Source of the DNA: an uncultured Bacteroides sp.
GTDB lineage: Bacteria > Bacteroidota > Bacteroidia > Bacteroidales > Bacteroidaceae
DNA: 7,409 bases
Assembly (NCBI GenBank): GCA_902388495.1
Contig: CABMPP010000061.1
Location: forward strand, 1-7,409
Reading direction: 5' to 3'
Under the pieces are notes generated by a model. The model worked only from the letters and a program-made list of their open reading frames with translations, did no database searches and had not been told where the DNA came from. A program made the position numbers and the translations under genes. Positions 1-5,659 of the stretch are shown piece after piece. How positions within the stretch are numbered: the first letter of the stretch is position 1; each line of letters starts with the position of its first letter.

Positions 1-1309
1 TATCATGCTCATCTTCAAATTTGGCGTCGCTGTTCAGAATCTGCGCTGTCGGTTCGGCTGCGGCCTGTGCTTCGGAATTGGCTGCGGCATCCGCCTCTAT
101 TTGCAGTTGGATCTGTGCATCGTGCGCTTTCTGTTCTTCCAGATGAGCGGTATATCGGCTTACGCTTAATATCATTCCGATATAAGCGCAGTTGATTAAC
201 GTACTTGTACCTCCTTTGCTGACCAGAGGCAGGGGCTGTCCTGTGACGGGGAATAACCCGACGGCAACCATCATATTCAGTATTGCCTGTGATACCAACA
301 ACAGCGCAATACCCATGACGAGAAAGGCGGGGAAGGTTCGCTCGCACTTCTGGGCGATTCGTCCGGCTCGCATCAGCAACCATAAATAGAGGAACACCAC
401 AAATATTCCTCCTACCAATCCCATTTCTTCAATCACAATCGCGAAGATAAAATCGGAGAATGCCTGGCTAAGGAAGTCACGTTGTATTGAGTTTCCCGGA
501 CCTTTGCCTACTACATGGCTGGTTGCAATGGCGATTCGCGCGTGTGCAATCTGTGCGTCTTTGTCAATATCAAATTTGGCTGCCGGCACTTCTTCTTTCT
601 CAAAGAAACCGGAAACACGATTCTGCCACGTTTCGAAACGGTGAAGTCCCGGAGTGTTGTGCAGTGTTTTGGCGGGAATAGCCATCAGTATGCCTACGGC
701 AACACCGCCTACAAGCCCCAATATCCCCAACATCCCGAACAGTTTCTTGGAAGATACCCGTCCGATGAACATCATCATACATACCACTCCGAACAGCAGC
801 ATTGCTGTTGAAAGGTTTTCCGGTGCGATGAGCAGGAATACCAGTCCGGTGAGGATCATGATATATTTAAAGGCATTCGGATTGGCCCCATATTCGTCCT
901 GCCTTTTGGACAGGATGAATGAGACGGCAATGATTACCGCCATCTTTGCCAATTCCGATGGCTGGAATTGCAATCCCATAAAGGTCATCCAGCGGGCTGC
1001 CCCGTTGACACGGTCGCCTGTGATGATACCCATCAGCGTGACAAACGCCAGTAGGACCAGAGATACCGGATATAGAAAGACCGGAAATACCTGGAACCAT
1101 TTGTAGGGAACATTATGCAGAAATACGACTACCACAGCTCCCACCATAAGGATGATGGAGTGTTGCGTAATCGGCCCCCAATGGTCGCCACTTTTGTAAG
1201 TCAGTGTCGACGCTGCCGAAAACACCTCGATGATCGAGATGAGGCAGAGACAGAGGAAGATAATCCAGATTACCTTGTCACCTTTGAATATGTTCTTTAA
1301 TAAATCCAA
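1..1309 (-). CDS. ftsW: FtsW, septal peptidoglycan glycosyltransferase (SEDS family), 3' end cut by window edge
   Basis: FtsW is an inner-membrane SEDS polymerase that joins lipid II into glycan strands at the division septum, working with its partner transpeptidase FtsI (encoded upstream here). Reading minus-strand codons from 1309 gives 436 residues without a stop; the reading frame leaves the window. Hydrophobic segments recur along the protein (about 13-32, 51-66, 77-97, 120-133, 148-162, 168-182, 197-212, 287-312, 326-352). SEDS landmarks are GAARW 103-107, QPSELAK 116-122, GKGPGNS 268-274, and the SDFIFAIVIEE block at 285-295, whose D286 matches the catalytic Asp of the family. NMMVAVGLFPVTGQPLP spans 345-361 and SKGGTST 364-370. 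The start is TTG: an in-frame TAA lies at 1330-1328, no ATG lies between it and the conserved N-terminus, and the first ATG falls inside a membrane segment. A hydrophilic Ala/Glu/Gln-rich tail runs from about 385 onward, so the true end should be close. RodA is the alternative SEDS protein, but the dcw context favours FtsW. Confidence 0.95.
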   Translation of the reverse strand, partial: MDLLKNIFKGDKVIWIIFLCLCLISIIEVFSAASTLTYKSGDHWGPITQHSIILMVGAVVVVFLHNVPYKWFQVFPVFLYPVSLVLLAFVTLMGIITGDRVNGAARWMTFMGLQFQPSELAKMAVIIAVSFILSKRQDEYGANPNAFKYIMILTGLVFLLIAPENLSTAMLLFGVVCMMMFIGRVSSKKLFGMLGILGLVGGVAVGILMAIPAKTLHNTPGLHRFETWQNRVSGFFEKEEVPAAKFDIDKDAQIAHARIAIATSHVVGKGPGNSIQRDFLSQAFSDFIFAIVIEEMGLVGGIFVVFLYLWLLMRAGRIAQKCERTFPAFLVMGIALLLVSQAILNMMVAVGLFPVTGQPLPLVSKGGTSTLINCAYIGMILSVSRYTAHLEEQKAHDAQIQLQIEADAAANSEAQAAAEPTAQILNSDAKFEDEHD

Positions 1310-1341
1310 TCTTGCAGAATTTAAAAATTAATAATTAGAAA
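1310..1341 (-). promoter_or_regulatory. AT-rich leader between murD and ftsW
   Basis: This 32-bp spacer is almost entirely A/T. It has no AGGAGG-like Shine-Dalgarno sequence before the TTG start of ftsW. In Bacteroidota, unstructured A/T-rich leaders are known to help initiation where Shine-Dalgarno sites are weak or absent, so this is the probable translation-initiation region. I see no match to the Bacteroides promoter boxes (TTTG / TAnnTTTG), so ftsW is probably cotranscribed with murD. The role is inferred from composition and position only. Confidence 0.4.
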
Positions 1342-2676
1342 TTAAAGGGCACGGACACATTCTTTAAATTGGTCGCCACGGTCTTCGTAACTCTTGAAGA
1401 GGTCGAAAGAAGCGCAGCAAGGGCTTAATAATACCGTTTCACCTTTCTTTGCCAGTTTATAGGCTGCTTCTACGGCATCTTTCATGCCGGTCTGCACATC
1501 GGCTACCGGCAGACCGAAACGGTCGAAGAATTCGTGAAGCTTTTCGTTATGAAGTCCCAGATATACCAGTGCTGAACACTTTTCGCGTACCAGGTCTTCA
1601 ATTTCAGTATAGTCGTTTCCTTTATCTTTACCACCGAGAATCAATACCGTTTTGGTAGTCATGCTTTGCAGGGCATACCAGCAGGAGTTGACATTCGTGG
1701 CTTTAGAGTCGTTAATAAAATCAATTCCTCGCACACGTGCCACCTTTTCCAACCGATGTTCCACTCCCTTGAAATCGGAGAGGGCTTTCCGGATGTTTTC
1801 TTTGGCGATGCCGGCAAGGTTTGCCGAGATACCGGCGGCTAAAGAGTTGTACAGGTTGTGTTGTCCTGTCAGGGCCAGTTCCTCTTGCTCCATGTTGAAG
1901 GCAATCGGTTCGGTGATTTTCACTTCGTGATCTTCTACGTATGCAATCGCTCCATCCTCTTTTACAGCGGCAAAAGGATACAAGTGAGCTTTCAGACCAT
2001 GTTTTGCCAGTTCCTGTCTGATGATAGGGTCATCGTTCCAGAAGATGAAAGCATCGTCCGGTGTTTGGTTTTGGGTGATGCGGAATTTAGCGTCGATGTA
2101 ATTCTGCATACAATGGTCGTAGCGATCAAGATGGTCCGGAGTGATGTTCATCAATACGGCGATGTTCGCACGGAAGTTATACATATTATCCAGCTGGAAA
2201 GAGCTAAGTTCGATAATATAGTAATCGTGGTAATCTTCGGCTACCTGCAAAGCAAGGCTTTTGCCGATGTTGCCTGCCAAACCTACGTTCAGACCTGCGC
2301 TTTTGAAAATATGGTAGATCAGGGAAGTCGTTGTGGTCTTCCCGTTAGAACCTGTAATACAGATCATTTTGGCATCAGTATAGCGTCCGGCAAACTCTAT
2401 CTCGGAGATCACCGGTGTGCCTTGAGCTTTCAGTTTCAGGATGATCGGGGCGTCATTCGGGATACCGGGGCTTTTGATTACCTCGTCGGCATTCAGAATG
2501 AGTTCTTCGGTATGGTGTCCTTCTTCCCAGGCAATCTGATGGCTGTCGAGAAGTTCCTTATACTTGTCCTTGATAGCGGACATGTCCGAAACAAACGTCT
2601 CAAATCCTTTGACTTTAGCGAGTACGGCTGCACCTGCGCCGCTTTCGCCAGCTCCTAAAATTGCTATTCTTTTCAT
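1342..2676 (-). CDS. murD: UDP-N-acetylmuramoyl-L-alanine--D-glutamate ligase MurD
   Basis: MurD is the cytoplasmic ATP-dependent ligase that adds D-glutamate to UDP-MurNAc-L-Ala, the second amino-acid addition in peptidoglycan precursor synthesis. The protein has 444 residues, a normal family length, and begins at ATG directly into a Rossmann-like UDP-binding domain (ILGAGESGAGAA, 6-17). The central ATPase domain has the P-loop TGSNGKTTTT at 108-117 with K113. DHLDRYDH at 181-188 is followed by K197, which aligns with the carbamylated lysine of E. coli MurD (K198). GQHN at 271-274 marks the end of the central domain. The C-terminal domain carries NDSKATN (322-328), LILGGKDKG (345-353) and LSPCCASFD (417-425). 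DSKATN and the SPxxASFD block separate it from MurC, MurE and MurF. It lies 141 bp after mraY and 32 bp before ftsW in the same direction, the usual mraY-murD-ftsW order. No key residue is missing. Confidence 0.98.
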   Translation of the reverse strand: MKRIAILGAGESGAGAAVLAKVKGFETFVSDMSAIKDKYKELLDSHQIAWEEGHHTEELILNADEVIKSPGIPNDAPIILKLKAQGTPVISEIEFAGRYTDAKMICITGSNGKTTTTSLIYHIFKSAGLNVGLAGNIGKSLALQVAEDYHDYYIIELSSFQLDNMYNFRANIAVLMNITPDHLDRYDHCMQNYIDAKFRITQNQTPDDAFIFWNDDPIIRQELAKHGLKAHLYPFAAVKEDGAIAYVEDHEVKITEPIAFNMEQEELALTGQHNLYNSLAAGISANLAGIAKENIRKALSDFKGVEHRLEKVARVRGIDFINDSKATNVNSCWYALQSMTTKTVLILGGKDKGNDYTEIEDLVREKCSALVYLGLHNEKLHEFFDRFGLPVADVQTGMKDAVEAAYKLAKKGETVLLSPCCASFDLFKSYEDRGDQFKECVRAL

Positions 2677-2817
2677 CTACAATAATGTGCCCTTATTTTC
2701 TAATTGATTGATTTATCTATTAGCTGTGCACATCTTTAAAAGTTAATAATCGGGTTAATACTCTCTATCTATAAAACTTGTTTTCCGTATGGAAACTTGG
2801 CTCCGGCACCTTGCCGG
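2677..2817 (-). other. mraY-murD intergenic region
   Basis: At 141 bp this is the longest non-coding stretch in the window. In the direction of transcription it begins with a GC hairpin touching the mraY stop codon (separate entry). Next comes a weak TTTCC-N4-GGAAA inverted repeat (2782-2795), then A/T-rich sequence with two copies of GTTAATA (2742-2748 and 2754-2760) and the palindrome TGTGCACA (2725-2732). A partial resemblance to the Bacteroides -7 box (TAACTTTT) occurs on the minus strand near 2738-2745, but it lacks the final G and I see no TTTG box at the right distance upstream. I therefore do not call a promoter. No open reading frame is convincing here. Confidence 0.5.
2803..2817 (-). 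repeat. Short GC hairpin immediately after the mraY stop
   Basis: CCGGC and GCCGG form a perfect 5-bp inverted repeat around a 5-nt loop, abutting the mraY TAA codon (2820-2818). On the transcribed strand it is followed by a mixed sequence rather than a U-run, so it does not look like a complete intrinsic terminator. It could be a weak pause or mRNA 3'-end stabilising structure within the operon, or chance. The stem is seen directly; the role is inference. Confidence 0.4.
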
Positions 2818-4086
2818 TTATCTTATTTTAAGCGTTATAATCGTTATTGCTGCCAATACAATCGTTACAATCCAGAACCGGACGGTAATCTTTGATTCAT
2901 GAAACAGTTGGTCGGGTTTGGTGAATTTCACCGTGCATCCCGGTTCAATCAGGCTCATCGAAGTGCGGAAGTGATCGTGAATCGGTGTACGCTTGAACAA
3001 TCGCTGTTTCACACCTTTTCGTTTTCCCGCCTTATAATAAGCCCGTTGCAGGATTACCGACAGGTTTTCTACCAGGAATACACCGCAAAGAATCGGTATC
3101 AGCAACTCTTTGTGGATGATGATGGCAAACACTGCGATAATACCGCCAATAGTAAGACTGCCTGTATCTCCCATAAATACTTGTGCCGGATAGGCGTTGT
3201 ACCATAAGAAACCTATCAGTGCACCGATAAAGGCGCAGATATAGATTACGAGTTCTTCCGAGCCCGGAATATACATGATGTTCAGGTAGCCTGCAAATTC
3301 GATATGCGATGATACATAGGCCAGTACCCCCAACGTTGCACCGATAATTGCCGAGTTCCCGGCTGCCATTCCGTCCATACCGTCATTCAGATTGGCGCCG
3401 TTTGATACGGCGGTAACCACAATGATTGTGACAATGACGAACAATATCCATCCGGCTGTTTGCGCATGTTCTCCCATGAACGAAACCAGATCAGCATAAT
3501 CAAGGTTGTTGCTCTTGAAAAAAGGAATCGTTGTCTGGGTAGATTTCAGATCATTCGTTCCGTGTATCACTTCCATCTCCCGTCCCGGATTATGCACTTC
3601 GATATTCTCACGGATCACTACGTCCGGACTTAAATACAAGGTCATTCCGACAATTAAACCTAAACCGACCTGACCGATAATCTTGAACTTGCCATGCAAA
3701 CCCTCTTTGTCTCTTTTGAAGATTTTGATATAGTCGTCTGCGAATCCGAGCGATCCCAACCATACGGTAGTGATCAGCATCAGTATCATGTATATGTTAT
3801 GCAGTTTACCTAACAATAAACATGGGATCAGGATGGCTACAATGATGATGACACCTCCCATGCTCGGCACGCCTACTTTATTGACGCCGAACGGGTCGGT
3901 TTTAGCATCACGCTGCGTTTCTGTGATTTGTTTCCTTTTGAGTAGGTTGATGAACTTATCTCCCCAGATACTTGAAATAAGTAATGCGAGGATAACCGCC
4001 ATCAAAGCACGGAATGAAGTATATCCGAACATTCCCGCTCCTGGAAAATTGAGCTTATGTAGCCATTCAAATAGATAGTATAACAT
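2818..4086 (-). CDS. mraY: Phospho-N-acetylmuramoyl-pentapeptide-transferase MraY
   Basis: MraY is the polytopic inner-membrane enzyme that transfers phospho-MurNAc-pentapeptide from UDP to undecaprenyl phosphate, making lipid I. The ATG start gives 422 residues, against about 320-360 in most bacteria. Family motifs are PSMGGV (74-79), LGFADDYIK (113-121) with the catalytic pair D117/D118, NLNDGMDGMA (232-241), and VFMGDTGSL (303-311) with D307 matching E. coli D267. Hydrophobic segments lie near 27-40, 77-95, 98-114, 136-152, 212-228, 244-258, 278-296, 311-325, 328-345 and 401-420. The usual PIHHH motif reads PIHDH (368-372). Extra length comes mainly from a polar insert at about 153-208, between membrane segments and therefore probably in an extra-membrane loop, and from a stretch at about 375-398 before the last membrane helix. 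Recalled Bacteroides MraY sequences share these features, so they look lineage-specific rather than damaged. WecA-type transferases are the main alternative, but the dcw position and VFMGDTGS favour MraY. Confidence 0.97.
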   Translation of the reverse strand: MLYYLFEWLHKLNFPGAGMFGYTSFRALMAVILALLISSIWGDKFINLLKRKQITETQRDAKTDPFGVNKVGVPSMGGVIIIVAILIPCLLLGKLHNIYMILMLITTVWLGSLGFADDYIKIFKRDKEGLHGKFKIIGQVGLGLIVGMTLYLSPDVVIRENIEVHNPGREMEVIHGTNDLKSTQTTIPFFKSNNLDYADLVSFMGEHAQTAGWILFVIVTIIVVTAVSNGANLNDGMDGMAAGNSAIIGATLGVLAYVSSHIEFAGYLNIMYIPGSEELVIYICAFIGALIGFLWYNAYPAQVFMGDTGSLTIGGIIAVFAIIIHKELLIPILCGVFLVENLSVILQRAYYKAGKRKGVKQRLFKRTPIHDHFRTSMSLIEPGCTVKFTKPDQLFHESKITVRFWIVTIVLAAITIITLKIR

Positions 4087-4116
4087 AAATAATTTGCCAA
4101 TTTATTGATGTGTTGT

Positions 4117-4159
4117 TATGCCGGTTGCTGTCGGATAGATAACGAAGCCGGTCGGCATA
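4117..4159. repeat. Inverted repeat in the murE-mraY spacer
   Basis: TATGCCG (4117-4123) and CGGCATA (4153-4159) are perfect 7-bp inverted copies separated by 29 bp, inside the 90-bp gap between murE and mraY. The interval also holds two CCGG tetranucleotides (4121-4124 and 4148-4151) that permit alternative short stems. There is no T-run after it and no clear promoter boxes. It could be an intra-operon mRNA structure or a protein-binding site; it could also be chance. The rest of the gap shows only A/T-rich sequence before the mraY ATG. Confidence 0.35.
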
Positions 4160-4176
4160 TTAGCACAGTCTATTCA

Positions 4177-5625
4177 TTATTTAAAAATTTCTTTGAGTAC
4201 TTCTTTGTCATCAAAATGATGTTTCACTCCTTTTATCTCCTGGTAATTCTCATGTCCTTTTCCGGCAACGAGAATTACATCTCCTTTCTCCGCCAGCATG
4301 CAAGCCGTGCGAATCGCTTCTTTACGGTCGGCAATGCTTAGTGTTTTCTTCATATCTTCCGCATCCAGTCCGGCAAGCATGTCATTGATGATGTCTTGCG
4401 GCTCTTCAAAGCGCGGATTGTCGGAAGTGATGATGACGCGGTCACTCGCTTTGGCAGCTTCCTTTGCCATGATGGGGCGTTTGCCCTTGTCGCGGTTACC
4501 GCCGGCGCCTACCACGGTAATCACTTTTCCTTTTCCTTCAAGCACTCCATGAATAGCGTTCAGTACATTAATGAGAGCATCCGGGGTATGTGCATAATCA
4601 ACAATCGCCGTAATTCCCTGCGGTGAGCGGACTGCATCGAAGCGTCCGGCTACCGGATGAAGTGTGCTAAGAGCTACAAGCACCTCTTCCTCTTTCTTGC
4701 CTAACAGAACTGCCGCCCCGAATACCGCCAACAAATTGGAAGCATTGAACTTTCCGATAAACTGAACTGCCAGTTCATGATTGTTGAAGTCGAGCAGCAT
4801 TCCTTCGAAATGAGACTCCAATACCCGTCCTTTAAAGTCGCTAAGACTTCTCAATGAATAAGTATAGACCTTCGAACGTGTGTTCTGCGTCATTACCAAT
4901 CCGTTTTTATCGTCCAGATTGGTCAGGCTGAATGCATTTTTCGGCAGATCGTCAAAGAACTTTTTCTTCGCTTTCAAATAGTTTTCTACTGTTTTATGAT
5001 AGTCGAGATGGTCGCGGGTCAGATTGGTAAAGATCCCTCCTGCAAACTTTAATCCACTGATACGTTTCTGTGCGATCGAGTGGGAGCTGACTTCCATGAA
5101 CACATATTTGCATCCTTCATCTGCCATCCGTCCCAACAAACAGTTCAACGTGATTGGATCAGGAGTAGTATGTTCTGTCGGAATCGGTTCATCATCGATG
5201 TAATTGCAAACGGTAGAAATCAATCCCACCTTATAGCCGAAATAACGGAATGTATTATATAATAAGGTAGCGACCGTTGTTTTTCCGTTCGTCCCGGTAA
5301 CGCCGACCAGTTCCAACTTGGAAGTCGGGTCTCCGTAGAAGGTAGTGGCAATCTTTCCTACCGCATCTTCGCTGTCTTTTACTCGTACATAGGTGATCCC
5401 CGCTACAGGTTCTTCCGGCATATCCTCGCAAAGGATGGCGATTGCTCCTTTTGCGATGGCAGCAGGTATATAAGCATGCCCATCGGCTTGTGTGCCACGC
5501 ATTGCCATGAATAGCTGTCCGGCTTCCACTAGACGGGAGTCGATGTTGACACCGGTGATTTCTATGTTTGAATCTCCGGCTACCTCTACCGGTTGGATTG
5601 CTTTCAGTAACTCATTTAATAACAT
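4177..5625 (-). CDS. murE: UDP-MurNAc-L-Ala-D-Glu--2,6-diaminopimelate ligase MurE
   Basis: MurE is the cytoplasmic ATP-dependent ligase that adds the third stem-peptide residue to UDP-MurNAc-L-Ala-D-Glu. From the ATG at 5625 the protein has 482 residues, typical of the family. The N-terminal UDP-binding domain includes the NIDSR block (27-31). The P-loop [10 protein letters not shown] covers 108-117 with K115. HTTPDP (152-157) belongs to the UDP-MurNAc-binding region. DHLDYH (205-210) leads to K220, which aligns with the carbamylated lysine of E. coli MurE (K224). [10 protein letters not shown] (342-351) and GNRDKGKRP (376-384) lie in the C-terminal part. The DNPR motif (402-405) is the established marker for meso-diaminopimelate; lysine-adding MurE enzymes differ at the Arg. 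In-frame TTG (5637) and GTG (5628) codons upstream could add four residues or one. I chose ATG because the family homology begins there and it leaves an A/T-rich leader. The gene follows ftsI by 29 bp, and no murF follows it. Confidence 0.97.
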   Translation of the reverse strand: MLLNELLKAIQPVEVAGDSNIEITGVNIDSRLVEAGQLFMAMRGTQADGHAYIPAAIAKGAIAILCEDMPEEPVAGITYVRVKDSEDAVGKIATTFYGDPTSKLELVGVTGTNGKTTVATLLYNTFRYFGYKVGLISTVCNYIDDEPIPTEHTTPDPITLNCLLGRMADEGCKYVFMEVSSHSIAQKRISGLKFAGGIFTNLTRDHLDYHKTVENYLKAKKKFFDDLPKNAFSLTNLDDKNGLVMTQNTRSKVYTYSLRSLSDFKGRVLESHFEGMLLDFNNHELAVQFIGKFNASNLLAVFGAAVLLGKKEEEVLVALSTLHPVAGRFDAVRSPQGITAIVDYAHTPDALINVLNAIHGVLEGKGKVITVVGAGGNRDKGKRPIMAKEAAKASDRVIITSDNPRFEEPQDIINDMLAGLDAEDMKKTLSIADRKEAIRTACMLAEKGDVILVAGKGHENYQEIKGVKHHFDDKEVLKEIFK

Positions 5626-5635
5626 CACTCTATTC

Positions 5636-5659
5636 AATTTTTAATCTTTAATTTTTAAT
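5636..5659. repeat. Tandem AATTTTTAAT repeat at the ftsI-murE junction
   Basis: AATTTTTAAT occurs at 5636-5645 and again at 5650-5659, a 14-bp period. The second copy overlaps the ftsI stop codon (5657-5655), and the pair forms most of the leader upstream of murE. A similar A/T-rich stretch in the other orientation (TTAAAAATTAA, 1321-1331) lies just upstream of ftsW. It probably serves as an unstructured translation-initiation leader; simple A/T composition is a sufficient alternative explanation for the repeat. Confidence 0.4.

Noticed and set aside
15..383. 122-codon minus-strand frame overlapping ftsW
   Set aside because: It is an out-of-frame reading of the ftsW C-terminal region; the ftsW frame carries the conserved SEDS motifs and this one is Arg/Ser-rich with no domain.
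654..1106. 150-codon plus-strand frame opposite ftsW
   Set aside because: Antisense shadow of ftsW with no family resemblance and no leader of its own.
1858..2658. 266-codon open frame on the plus strand opposite murD
   Set aside because: It lies wholly antisense to a well-supported murD, shows no recognisable domain, and is explained by the codon pattern of the opposite strand.
2725..2760. Bacteroides-type promoter upstream of murD
   Set aside because: Only a partial -7 match (TAACTTTT) is present and no TTTG box lies at the expected distance.
2803..2817. Intrinsic terminator after mraY
   Set aside because: The stem is only 5 bp and no U-run follows on the transcribed strand; murD continues the same pathway downstream.
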